From contig CAJTSL010000035.1 in assembly GCA_910578845.1 (NCBI GenBank), forward strand, positions 3,778-40,185: a stretch of 36,408 nt of DNA. The letters run 5' to 3'. Each line of letters begins with the position of its first letter. Position 1 is the first letter of the stretch. Both the position numbers and the translations under genes were made by a program. The notes under the pieces are model-generated. The model had not been told where the DNA came from and did not search any database. It saw nothing but the letters and a program-made list of their open reading frames with translations. This document shows positions 16,674-25,082 of this stretch, one piece after another. This DNA is from an uncultured Lachnospiraceae bacterium (lineage in GTDB: Bacteria; Bacillota; Clostridia; Lachnospirales; Lachnospiraceae).

Positions 16674-18065
16674 CTATTGGCGTGCTTTTTGGTTTTCGTA
16701 ATACCTTTCAAAACTATCTCTTATCCTCTGGTAATTCTTCTTCTGGTCAGTCAGATAAACAGATGTTTGTTTGGCGTAGACGCTCATCCAGTCATCTAAG
16801 TCCTTATCCTCTTGATAGGAATATGCCATCAAGGCCAGCAACGAGGGCCGATTTTCCTGGCTTCGTAATTTAGAGCCGATTTTAACCGTATTCTCCAACA
16901 GCACATCTAACGACGCATTATATAGATCCAGATCCATCCGCACATCTTCTATATCCATGCCAAGATTCTCCGCTATAAATTCCTCTATGCTATCTGCTTC
17001 CCAATTGCCCTTATCTGGCTTGCCCATACCCAAAAACGCCAATAACATGTTCTCTAGCATATTCATTTTGTCTATGATCACCTGCTTGTCCTTCGTGCTT
17101 AAATCTTTATCAATTTCATCGAACAGCAGCCCTTTCTCATTCCTCCTCTCAGACCGGAGTTTCTCCTGGAACACCCTTAGGAACTTAGCAAACTTCTCAT
17201 CATCTATGCCAAGCCTGGCAAATCGGTCAAATAATGCCAAAAAAAGAAAAGAATCTTTCTTATTGAATATGCCCTTAATATCTTCCGTTATCACCTTCCC
17301 TAACCTGCATAAGTATTCCGCGAATACGTCAAATTCCTCCTTTGTCGCGTTTTGGTTCAGATACTTACAAGCCGCTTTTGGCTGTGTTTTCCAATTATCC
17401 AAATGGTTCATGCACATTAGCGCTTCGACGATAATTCTCTCAACAGCACCTTTTGTCTTGTCTTTTTCCGAATAGCAGTTACACTCGACGAAAAATCTGC
17501 TGTTTAAAATCTTTCGTATATAGCCTGCGTATTTATCAAGATAAGTGAATGCCTTCTGGTCTGTGTTCATCGCCACATGATTATTGTAACGTTTAATATA
17601 GCTTGATATTTTGTAGCTGTCACAGCATTCATGTATGACCGTTTCGATCTGGTATTCATCAAATTTCTCTTTCAGCTCTTCCGGCAGCTTTTCATAAGTT
17701 TTATTTTTGATATCAAACAAAGCATCTTCATATATTATATTCCCGTTTTCTTCTATGATTTTCTTCTTATATGGGATAAGAGGGTTTTCCAGAGAGGAAG
17801 TTATCTTATAATTCATCTCCCGGAATTTCCTCAAAGCTGCCGTCCTGCACCCCCCATCCACAATATGCAATTTAGAGTTCTCCTCTTCTCCCAGGATAAT
17901 GGGCGGGATATAATCATCCGTAAGCACAGTAACGATTAACTCATTGACTTGCTCATTATTCCATACGAAATTCCTCTGAACGTCTGCATTGTTATCAATA
18001 TCACCTTTCTTATTCTTCTTCAGATACATGTCTAACGTGTATGTCTGCTTGCGTGGTCTTGCCAT
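16674..18065 (-). CDS. DUF262 (ParB/GmrS-N-like) protein, 463 aa
   Basis: The N-terminus carries the DUF262 core: 'VQRNFVW' (Arg31), 'ELIVTVLTDDYIPPIIL' and the signature 'VDGGCRTAALRKF' (D70-G71-x-x-R74), the DGxQR-type motif of ParB-fold NTP-binding/nuclease families such as GmrS and SspE N-terminal domains. The long C-terminal part (about 180-463) is helical and shows no HNH/DUF1524 motif, so it is not a fused GmrSD enzyme. A strong AGGAGGGAG RBS precedes the ATG. It may act in defence, in superinfection exclusion, or as a regulatory ParB-like protein; undecided. It lies downstream of the sigma-like gene, apparently in the same SOS-controlled transcript. Confidence 0.8.
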   Translation of the reverse strand: MARPRKQTYTLDMYLKKNKKGDIDNNADVQRNFVWNNEQVNELIVTVLTDDYIPPIILGEEENSKLHIVDGGCRTAALRKFREMNYKITSSLENPLIPYKKKIIEENGNIIYEDALFDIKNKTYEKLPEELKEKFDEYQIETVIHECCDSYKISSYIKRYNNHVAMNTDQKAFTYLDKYAGYIRKILNSRFFVECNCYSEKDKTKGAVERIIVEALMCMNHLDNWKTQPKAACKYLNQNATKEEFDVFAEYLCRLGKVITEDIKGIFNKKDSFLFLALFDRFARLGIDDEKFAKFLRVFQEKLRSERRNEKGLLFDEIDKDLSTKDKQVIIDKMNMLENMLLAFLGMGKPDKGNWEADSIEEFIAENLGMDIEDVRMDLDLYNASLDVLLENTVKIGSKLRSQENRPSLLALMAYSYQEDKDLDDWMSVYAKQTSVYLTDQKKNYQRIRDSFERYYENQKARQ

Positions 18066-18181
18066 CGTAACTCCCTCCTATGATTCTGCTGCTATCTATT
18101 AATGAACTTGCCCTCTCCTCTAAGTTCCCATTACATCGTTTCCATTTCTAAGCTCACATTTTCCTAAGCCATATTTCTAAA

Positions 18182-18787
18182 TTAAAACAGGACTGAGACA
18201 TTCCTATAAGAATGAATCGCTATACAACAATCCGCATATTGCTTCTCGTTTATCCCAAGCTTCTTGCGGATCTCAAACGGAAGATAGCCTGACGCATGAA
18301 GCATTAGGACATTTCTTTGAAGGTTAGAGAGCCTGTCAAGATATGCCAGCATCTTTTCACTATAGGATTCCGTATGCTGCCCGGCATCTTGCTCCATATC
18401 AAACCCGCTGGCGATCATATCGCCTAAAGTAGCCGAAGTGTCATCTCCTACAGGCGCATCCAGGCGCTCATCGGGAATGATCTGAAACCGCACAATCTTC
18501 TCGCCATTGTCCCCTATTTCTTCCACTTTCACCTTCGTACACCTTTTATCCCTTGTCCTGTTTGCGATTTCGGTACAAAACTTCTTATACAGGCATGTGT
18601 ATAGAAAAGCCTCAAAAGGCTTCGAAGCATCATACTCTTTGATCACATTAGCAAAAACTTCATTCGCCAGAGAATAAAAATCATCCTTATCCATAGGCGG
18701 AACGTGCAGTTTATGTAAAATCCCATCTACCATACGGTGCAGCTTCTTCGCACCGTCATCATAATAAAGCTCCACAATCTGTTCCAT
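18182..18787 (-). CDS. Phage sigma-70-like factor
   Basis: 201 aa from MEQIVELYYDDG, chosen because AGAGGTG lies just upstream; the frame stays open to a TTG at 19036 but that stretch is not sigma-like. Region 2 appears as 'LHKLHVPPMDKDDFYSLANEVFANVIKEYDASKPFEAFLYTCLYKKF', close in pattern to sigma region 2.1-2.3. Region 4 is 'LSNLQRNVLMLHASGYLPFEIRKKLGINEKQYADC', an HTH. It likely redirects host RNA polymerase to phage promoters. It lies downstream of the LexA-box promoter, with a leader of about 250 nt. Confidence 0.75.
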   Translation of the reverse strand: MEQIVELYYDDGAKKLHRMVDGILHKLHVPPMDKDDFYSLANEVFANVIKEYDASKPFEAFLYTCLYKKFCTEIANRTRDKRCTKVKVEEIGDNGEKIVRFQIIPDERLDAPVGDDTSATLGDMIASGFDMEQDAGQHTESYSEKMLAYLDRLSNLQRNVLMLHASGYLPFEIRKKLGINEKQYADCCIAIHSYRNVSVLF

Positions 18788-19041
18788 CTCATACACCTCT
18801 TTTCCATATTTTCCCATAAAAAATACTGTTACCACTGAATCAACCTGAAACTTAGCAGAACTGCCGGAAATTACTTGACTTGTAATAATGAAGTATGCAA
18901 TAATAGCATAAGCGCAGTTCTGCGTTTCAAATTCTAGCCATTTCGGCATTGAATTTGTGTGTATGTAGAAGACCTGTCCGATGGTGTAGCCAGCACCGAT
19001 TGAGGATGGGTCTTTTCTATTGATTCGTCTTAACAAAGATA

Positions 19042-19094
19042 AGTATAGAACATGTGTTCTTGTTTGTCAATATAGTTTTTCGAACAAACGTTCG
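19042..19094 (-). promoter_or_regulatory. SOS-controlled promoter: consensus -35/-10 with two LexA boxes
   Basis: On the minus strand TTGACA (19065-19070) and TATACT (19042-19047) are separated by 17 bp. A LexA box GAACATGTGTTC fills the spacer (19048-19059), and a second, CGAACAAACGTTCG (19081-19094), lies just upstream of -35. Both fit the Gram-positive LexA consensus GAACRNRYGTTC. Bound LexA would block RNA polymerase, so this promoter should fire on DNA damage and read into the sigma-like and recombinase arm. Confidence 0.85.
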
Positions 19095-19250
19095 TTATTT
19101 TATTTCTATGGATCCCCTATCAAATAACTGCTTGAAACAGCGTCTTTGGCTAGATGATCTTGCCGGCAAAAGCATCATTATTTAATATAGTATCGCTTCT
19201 GCTGTCCATTAAGCCGGACTTTACTTGCCATGTGCCATATCTCTTGCCAT

Positions 19251-19445
19251 TTAGGCGCTGGATGTATTTTTTCTCCGGATCACCGCTTCTTCCAAAGTAC
19301 ATTCCAAAGTGTCAATTTGAACCTTTGGAACATTTGATTTGACACTTTGGAATTCTGCCTCATTCCGCTTACACGCATAATCCACATGCACATATCGGTT
19401 TTTTAGCTCGTAGTCAGTTCCCAAAAGCAAATTGCTATAAAGCAT
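19251..19445 (-). CDS. Doubtful small ORF (64 aa)
   Basis: MLYSNLLLGTDYELKNRY... ends in SSA; GGTGGA lies about 12 nt before ATG. No domain recognised. Half of it overlaps the TTCCAAAG repeat cluster at 19290-19353, which makes coding doubtful. It lies upstream of, and in the same direction as, the SOS promoter. Confidence 0.25.
   Translation of the reverse strand: MLYSNLLLGTDYELKNRYVHVDYACKRNEAEFQSVKSNVPKVQIDTLECTLEEAVIRRKNTSSA
19290..19353. repeat. Cluster of TTCCAAAG half-sites with 15-bp inverted repeat
   Basis: A 15-bp arm (19301-19315) is perfectly complementary to 19339-19353. A further TTCCAAAG lies 12 bp upstream of the left arm (19290-19297), and its reverse CTTTGGAA lies inside the loop (19323-19330). 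Four copies of one half-site in 64 bp, in the control region between the two divergent phage arms, suggest operators for a phage repressor. This is inference. Confidence 0.6.
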
Positions 19446-19579
19446 TTACGCGAAAATTCCACCCACAAATCCAGAAATATATAGTATAGCCATTCCGCTA
19501 ATGCCATCAATCGGGATTAACATACACAGATGGCGTAAGCAAACCCATTCATACAGATTAAGGAGGCAAGAAAACCATC

Positions 19580-19819
19580 ATGACCAAAACATTACAACAA
19601 GCAGCAATCTGTAAAGAAACGCCTTGTCAGGCAATCCCTATCCGCAAAGGGCACACCACTTTCGGCGGGAAAATATATCTTTCGGATTTTAACACCGACT
19701 ATAGAGGGAAGCCCAAGGCGGGCGGCTCCGCGATTGCAAGCCGTATCGCTCAGGATGCGAAATTTGACGAGCAATGCAGAAGAAATGCAAATGGATTAAA
19801 AGGAGAAGGCAGCATATGA
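19580..19819 (+). CDS. Small basic protein coupled to the phage polymerase (79 aa)
   Basis: MTKTLQQAAICKETPC...GLKGEGSI, following AAGGAGG about 12 nt upstream. Lys/Arg-rich and glycine-rich in the middle, with no recognised domain. Its TGA overlaps the polymerase ATG (ATGA, 19816-19819), so translation is coupled and a functional link with the polymerase is likely. It is the first gene of the rightward arm. I do not find a clear sigma-A promoter between 19446 and 19560. Confidence 0.6.
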   Translation: MTKTLQQAAICKETPCQAIPIRKGHTTFGGKIYLSDFNTDYRGKPKAGGSAIASRIAQDAKFDEQCRRNANGLKGEGSI

Positions 19820-22446
19820 ACAGCACACAATATACACTGATCAAAATCCCCATCAAAGAACTCATCGCGCAAAAATACAACGTGGTAATGGACATGGAAA
19901 CGGCTATCCAGAAAGAATATATCATCGCCCAAGGCGAGTCCCTGTTATTCCATCAGATCGAACGGCTAAGAGGCGAGCCATCCCTACATATCAATGAGCT
20001 CATCCTCGTCGTGGCGAAGAAGAATCCGAAGCAGGAAAAAGAGCTGCGCCATATCTTAAGAGACGGCTTTACCTATAACGGCGTCCATTACTCCCGTTTC
20101 GGGAAATCCGCTTCGCAGGCAAAAGAAGGCATTACTGCTTTCGTATGCGACAGCATTTTCGATAAATTATATCAAATTACACAGATGGACATCCCTATAA
20201 AGGATTGTGTCATTTCTAAATATGAATCGCAAAGATGTCTGCTGTTTAGCACCTGTACGCTGATAAAGGACTATATGCCTCATATCGTGATCATCGGAGA
20301 ATATGAGAAAACATTGCAAAACCGTCTCATTAAATATGTTGTGGAAAAGGAAAAAGAATACATAGATAAAGAAAGCGGGGAAAAGAAAAAATATAAATCG
20401 CGTGAAATCGAGGAAGGCTATCGCGATATCAAGTTATCCCCCTTCGACGGATGTGGATGCCATGAGCATGGCTTCATGGAAGCCGTAAGCGCCCAGCTTG
20501 GATTGGATTACCAAGCCATCGGCTATCAGGTGCGCCTGCCTTTTATCAAAGGCTATTCCGTCTATGTCCCTTTCCGCCAGATCTTGAAAGAATGGCATTA
20601 TGAATACATCACGGATATTTATGGGACCCGCCATCCTATCGACACGATTGACTGCATATGGAACATCTCCATGTTCAAAGGACATAAGATTTTCCAGGAG
20701 AAATATGGGAATAATGCATGGACCGCTTATATGGATACGCTACGCAAATATGAATTCCGCTTAGGCATCAGCAAATACAGCCATCATATTAAGCATATCC
20801 ACAAATATACGCGCATGAATTTCCAGTATCTACAATGCCTTGATCTATGGAACCCAAACTATATCGCCTGCTATGACAAGAAAACGCTTGACCGCTATGA
20901 TATTTTAGACCCCGCAAATGATGGGAAAATCGTAAGACTGGCGAAATATACCACATCCCTGTTTGAGAAAATCATCAATGGCGACAAGTTCTATACTTAT
21001 AAATTCATGGGCGTCATGGATACTGATGGTTATGAACCGGATAGCAAATATATGGAAGCAGCGCTCACGAATGACGTAATGCTAAATGACCCCGCTGTCA
21101 GGCAATTCATCTATCGGAAGTTAAAAAAAGCCATTGAAGAGGCAAAAGTCGGCAAAATCTACTGTTCCGGCTTCTATCATACAGGCGTGGGCGACATGAT
21201 TGGCTATCTGCAATATGCCGTTGGAGAAGATCCTACCGGCAGCTTGCAAGCGCATGAATTATATAGCGCCAACTTTAACGCTGGCGATATCGTATCTTTT
21301 CGCTCGCCTCTTATCGACCCATCAGAAGTAAATAAAGCAAGGATCGTGCGAAATGACATCATCGACACATGGCTTGGCGATTGGACGGGACAAGACATCG
21401 TCATGTTCAATATGTATGACGCCTCTCTCCCGCAACAAGGCGGCGCTGACTGCGACGGCGATATTTTCTTATTATGTGACGAGCCTATGATCATTTCATC
21501 CAAAATTGATAAGAACATCATCTTGGATATCGAGGATAAAGCAACCGCGAAGCCCAAGCCATATACAACAGAGAATATCACAGAATATGAAGTCATGACC
21601 AGGGATAACAGAATCGGGGAGATCACTAATGTCGCTACAAGCATAGAGAACAGATATACGACAAATGAAGAGGTTCAGAAGCGCTATGACGACTACACTT
21701 CCCTTCTGCGCATTTTCCAGGGAAAGGAAATTGATTTCCTCAAAACAGGGTATCGCTGGCATATGAGCCAGGGCTTAAGAAAGCATTTAAAACAACTGCC
21801 CTATTTCCTGCTATACCATTATCCCGCCAAGCGCAAGACATATCAGACATTGTCTGAGAAGAATAAGAAAACAGAAGACGAGGAATGCAAGGCGCCGCTC
21901 AACGCTTACCACTCTCCTTCCCCTATGAATGAACTATGCGATTATATCTGTACATGGGAGAAAAAGCATATCCTTTGGTCAAAAGACTGCATCCGCCTGG
22001 CAGATACCGCGCCTCTCATCATCAACCACGCGCTAGACTTATCAGACACGAAAACCTTGCGCCTCTGTCGTAGATACATAAACGGGTACGCTGCAGAAAT
22101 CAAGCAGCATATCCTCCAACAAAGAGAGAAATCATCCGATGAGAACCAGAAATTCAATATGGATGCTATCGTAGCGTACTACAAGGTCCGGCTGGCCAAA
22201 GAACTGAATATGGAAGAAGAGCTCATTGCCAATTATATCATCAAAGCCTCCTACGCTTCCGTTTCCATCAGCAAATCATTGGCCTGGTCAGCATATGGGG
22301 ACTATATCATTGATAACTTGAGGAACAACAGCAATCCGAAGAAAAACATCTCCATACGGGAAGTTCCTGCGCAGACGCAAGAATCCCATGAATATCTGGG
22401 GAAATATTATGAATGGAAGGCAGGTGATACCTATATACGAATGTGA
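19816..22446 (+). CDS. YonO/QDE-1-type two-barrel RNA polymerase (single-subunit), 876 aa
   Basis: Predicted template-dependent RNA polymerase of the family shared by eukaryotic RNAi RdRPs (QDE-1), SP-beta YonO and multisubunit RNAP beta/beta'. The catalytic loop 'GGADCDGDIFLL' (D545, D547, D549) is the DxDGD Mg-binding motif and mirrors the beta' NADFDGD. Upstream, 'FDGCGCHEHGF' (D211) followed by 'QVRLPFIKGYSVYVP' (K245) matches the first double-psi barrel with its conserved KG. Start MNSTQYTLIK has RBS AAAAGGAGAAGG; an upstream in-frame ATG is weaker. YonO is known to be a DNA-dependent polymerase, so transcription of phage genes is more likely than RNA copying. It heads the operon that encodes the tail and lysis genes. 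Confidence 0.85.
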   Translation: MNSTQYTLIKIPIKELIAQKYNVVMDMETAIQKEYIIAQGESLLFHQIERLRGEPSLHINELILVVAKKNPKQEKELRHILRDGFTYNGVHYSRFGKSASQAKEGITAFVCDSIFDKLYQITQMDIPIKDCVISKYESQRCLLFSTCTLIKDYMPHIVIIGEYEKTLQNRLIKYVVEKEKEYIDKESGEKKKYKSREIEEGYRDIKLSPFDGCGCHEHGFMEAVSAQLGLDYQAIGYQVRLPFIKGYSVYVPFRQILKEWHYEYITDIYGTRHPIDTIDCIWNISMFKGHKIFQEKYGNNAWTAYMDTLRKYEFRLGISKYSHHIKHIHKYTRMNFQYLQCLDLWNPNYIACYDKKTLDRYDILDPANDGKIVRLAKYTTSLFEKIINGDKFYTYKFMGVMDTDGYEPDSKYMEAALTNDVMLNDPAVRQFIYRKLKKAIEEAKVGKIYCSGFYHTGVGDMIGYLQYAVGEDPTGSLQAHELYSANFNAGDIVSFRSPLIDPSEVNKARIVRNDIIDTWLGDWTGQDIVMFNMYDASLPQQGGADCDGDIFLLCDEPMIISSKIDKNIILDIEDKATAKPKPYTTENITEYEVMTRDNRIGEITNVATSIENRYTTNEEVQKRYDDYTSLLRIFQGKEIDFLKTGYRWHMSQGLRKHLKQLPYFLLYHYPAKRKTYQTLSEKNKKTEDEECKAPLNAYHSPSPMNELCDYICTWEKKHILWSKDCIRLADTAPLIINHALDLSDTKTLRLCRRYINGYAAEIKQHILQQREKSSDENQKFNMDAIVAYYKVRLAKELNMEEELIANYIIKASYASVSISKSLAWSAYGDYIIDNLRNNSNPKKNISIREVPAQTQESHEYLGKYYEWKAGDTYIRM

Positions 22447-23281
22447 GGATTTATTTCTATATGAAGTCATAGAAGATTACAAAGATGCTAAGACACAGGA
22501 TGAGAAAGATGATATTTTCCGCTCGTTCTGCTCCTCTATCTGGTCTTGCGATAATAAGCGCAGGATCTATACCAAGGCCATTACCTATAAGGTACAAAAA
22601 GAGCTATTGCCCACCGCACTTGGGCAAGTATTCGACACATGGTCATCGGTAGAATACAAGCATTATAAGACAATGACGAAAGAGGAAAACTGGCGCGCAC
22701 TGGTCAGGCAGAAAATCAACAACCTTTATACCAGATATTTTGACAAAGAAGTCATCTTGGACAAGCAATATATGGATTTATTGAAAACGCCTAAGCGGCT
22801 TTATTATGAATGGGCCCTAGGCATGGACATGGATGCGGATACCGTGACTGAAGTAATTGACGATGCCATTGACCGCGCCGAGAAAACCAAGGCAAAATTA
22901 CAGGCGCAGAAAATGGTCTTATCCTGGCAAGAATATAAGAAAACCATAGAATCTTTCTTGCTAAACTGCCTTGATCACTGTAAGCGCATCGAAGAATATG
23001 AAGATAAGGCCGCCATTGTCAGCAGGCTTGATTTTCTCACCGAAGACCATTTCTATGTCAGCTATATCTGTAGGTCACTGGAAGGAGAGCTCTTAAAATG
23101 GCAGAAGAAATACTACCATATTAAGGAACATAAAAAATATGCCCGTTGCGCCACGTGCGGCGCCATGATAGAGAAGAACGCGAACAGGCAATTGTATTGC
23201 GCGCCCTGCGCCATACAGGCGAGAAAAGCCAGTTGGAAAAAGGCTTCCCATAAGTACAGGCACAAGCCCGTCATCCATTAG
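22409..23281 (+). CDS. Phage protein with C-terminal zinc ribbon (290 aa)
   Basis: Unknown protein encoded just after the polymerase and overlapping its 3' end by 38 bp. Mainly helical and rich in charged residues. The last 45 residues hold a treble-clef/zinc-ribbon 'CATCGAMIEKNANRQLYCAPC' followed by a basic tail ('RKASWKKASHKYRHK'), consistent with nucleic-acid binding. ATG at 22409 has a GGGGA RBS; ATG 22388 is also in frame. Position suggests a polymerase cofactor or DNA-binding regulator. Confidence 0.7.
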   Translation: MNGRQVIPIYECEDLFLYEVIEDYKDAKTQDEKDDIFRSFCSSIWSCDNKRRIYTKAITYKVQKELLPTALGQVFDTWSSVEYKHYKTMTKEENWRALVRQKINNLYTRYFDKEVILDKQYMDLLKTPKRLYYEWALGMDMDADTVTEVIDDAIDRAEKTKAKLQAQKMVLSWQEYKKTIESFLLNCLDHCKRIEEYEDKAAIVSRLDFLTEDHFYVSYICRSLEGELLKWQKKYYHIKEHKKYARCATCGAMIEKNANRQLYCAPCAIQARKASWKKASHKYRHKPVIH

Positions 23282-23311
23282 AAATTTCCGTTTTTCCCCG
23301 TTTTCATCACA

Positions 23312-23388
23312 TCTTCCGGCATTTTTCCTTTCGTATATAACACATATGGAAAGCCAGGAAACATGAAACTTCACAATATGCCGGAAGA
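23312..23388. repeat. Inverted repeat ahead of the tail genes
   Basis: TCTTCCGGCAT (23312-23322) pairs perfectly with 23378-23388 across 55 bp. The intervening sequence is AT-rich. It sits in the only sizeable gap (23282-23445) of the rightward operon; it could be a processing site, an operator or a leader hairpin. A 22-codon reading frame with a G-rich RBS starts at 23400 and overlaps the next gene; I do not call it a gene. Confidence 0.35.
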
Positions 23389-23445
23389 GAAGGGGGGACA
23401 TGACAATTGCATATTGCAGGCTAACAGAAAGGCATGGTAGCACTT

Positions 23446-24213
23446 ATGAAGAACAAAGACCTTCCTGACCAACTCGTTTTATATCGAGGCTGTCCACATA
23501 AGATCACCGATGAGATCTCCATCCGCATCCCATCATTAGAAGAAATCTGCGCCTATGGAGAATCCGCTTATTATTCGATGGTACATATGCTATGCTCCGT
23601 CGGCGTTGACTTATGCTGGCAGTTAGAAGAAGCAAATATCCCGTTCGACCAGATATCCGATTTCGAACTGTTCTATTCCATTTTGCGCTGCTATTTTGGC
23701 ACTGAGCAAACGAAAATTCTTTTCGGGGAATACCTGAACCTAAAAGAAATGACGCTTCGCAAAAACGAAAAGGGCGAAGCCTATTTAGAGCAAAAAATAG
23801 CAACGGAGAACGACGGATACAAAACCCTTACGATTGATGAACACACCTATTATGAGATCGTTAAATATTTAAGAGCGTTCCATAACTTAAAAAGGAATGA
23901 CGCGGTCGCAGGGACAAACAGTTGCCGTATCGCTTTTATCGAAGACGCCAAAGCGGAATATGAAGCAGCGCAGAACAAACCACGTACCTCATATTTATTA
24001 CCGCTTATTTCTACTATGGTGAATCACGATGGCTTCAAAAGGAATGATCAGACCATCTGGGACATGAATATATTCGCCTTCATGGATAGCGTAAAACGAG
24101 TGGACAAAATCAGGAACTCAAATCTGCTATTACAAAGCGGCTATTCCGGCTTCGGAATAGACCTAAAGAAAATCAAAAAAGAAGAACTAAACTATATGGG
24201 AGCGCTCAATTAA
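23446..24213 (+). CDS. Phage protein, possible tail assembly chaperone or structural protein (255 aa)
   Basis: Starts MKNKDLPDQLVLYRG; an upstream in-frame ATG at 23434 is possible. The first 100 residues ('IRIPSLEEICAYGESAYYSMVHMLCSVGVDLCWQLEE') have a pattern I associate with phage proteins encoded next to the major tail protein, but I cannot place it in a named family. No TM or zinc motif. The C-terminus ('WDMNIFAFMDSVKRVDKIRNSNLLLQSGYSGFGIDLKKI') resembles the end of DUF-type tail chaperones. It precedes the putative tail-tube gene by 46 bp. Confidence 0.5.
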   Translation: MKNKDLPDQLVLYRGCPHKITDEISIRIPSLEEICAYGESAYYSMVHMLCSVGVDLCWQLEEANIPFDQISDFELFYSILRCYFGTEQTKILFGEYLNLKEMTLRKNEKGEAYLEQKIATENDGYKTLTIDEHTYYEIVKYLRAFHNLKRNDAVAGTNSCRIAFIEDAKAEYEAAQNKPRTSYLLPLISTMVNHDGFKRNDQTIWDMNIFAFMDSVKRVDKIRNSNLLLQSGYSGFGIDLKKIKKEELNYMGALN

Positions 24214-24259
24214 GCACCACTCCCTTCATCTCACATTGAATATAAGGAGGAACATCATT

Positions 24260-25057
24260 ATGGTAACATTTAACCCAAACGAAGTCGTATTTGAAAAAAT
24301 CAGGTATATCGAGGAGTTCGACCCTACAACCAAACAGTTGCTGAGCAGACTGACAAACGTAAAAGAGCCTACCCTTAATTTCTCATCGGAAGGCACGCCT
24401 GTCACCGATGCACAGGGAACGGAAATCGTTACATTCTATAACGCTGCGCAGGGAACGCTTTCTTATACGAATGCCATCCATTCTTTCGACTTGCTCGCAG
24501 AACAGTTCTCTTCTGAGAAAAACATCGCATCTGACGACAATACGATCGTCGCTCCTGTCAGCGAAGTATTAGAGATCGCGAACAACAAAGTAACGCTGCG
24601 CTATGTGCCAGTCGGCCCAGAAGGCGCAGAAATTCCTTATGTGCAGCTAGTCAATGATGAAAATGAATTTGGCGAGACACTAGAAGCCTCTGCTGCTATC
24701 GGAGAAGGCAAATTCACAGTTGACGCAGAAACACAGACACTGACATTCCCTGACGGCACTACCGGCAGAGTCATTGTAAATTACGAAGCAGAAATGACAG
24801 AAGCCATCAGCCTGGCGAAGACCGCTGATTCCATGCCGCCGATCAGGACATTACATGTACATTGTTACTTCCGCAACAAATGCGATAGCAACATCAAATA
24901 TATCGGTGTCATCACTTTCCCCAGAGCACAGATTGATATCTCCAGCGTTGACGTGAGCTTGACGCCTGACGGCGGGCATGCAGTCACCTATAAGTTACAG
25001 AAGCCTTACTGTGATGAGACAGGAAAGCTCTGCGAAGTATTCGTGTACAAAGATTAA
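24260..25057 (+). CDS. Putative major tail (tube) protein, 265 aa
   Basis: Start MVTFNPNEVVFEK has an excellent AAGGAGG RBS. Beta-rich, Thr/Val-rich sequence with an internal Ig-like segment around residues 110-180 ('GEGKFTVDAETQTLTFPDGTTGRVIVNYEAEM') and a closing strand-rich part ('ISSVDVSLTPDGGHAVTYKLQKPY'). Strong translation signals and composition fit an abundant virion protein. Its place after the putative chaperone and ahead of the lysis and tape-measure genes supports a tail-tube role. No direct motif proves it. Confidence 0.6.
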   Translation: MVTFNPNEVVFEKIRYIEEFDPTTKQLLSRLTNVKEPTLNFSSEGTPVTDAQGTEIVTFYNAAQGTLSYTNAIHSFDLLAEQFSSEKNIASDDNTIVAPVSEVLEIANNKVTLRYVPVGPEGAEIPYVQLVNDENEFGETLEASAAIGEGKFTVDAETQTLTFPDGTTGRVIVNYEAEMTEAISLAKTADSMPPIRTLHVHCYFRNKCDSNIKYIGVITFPRAQIDISSVDVSLTPDGGHAVTYKLQKPYCDETGKLCEVFVYKD

Positions 25058-25082
25058 CAATATATAAGGGAGGATATCCAAA

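Noticed and set aside
23400..23468. 22-codon frame with very G-rich upstream sequence ahead of the tail genes
   Set aside because: Too short, RBS too close to the ATG, and it runs out of frame into the next gene; a frameshift product cannot be supported.
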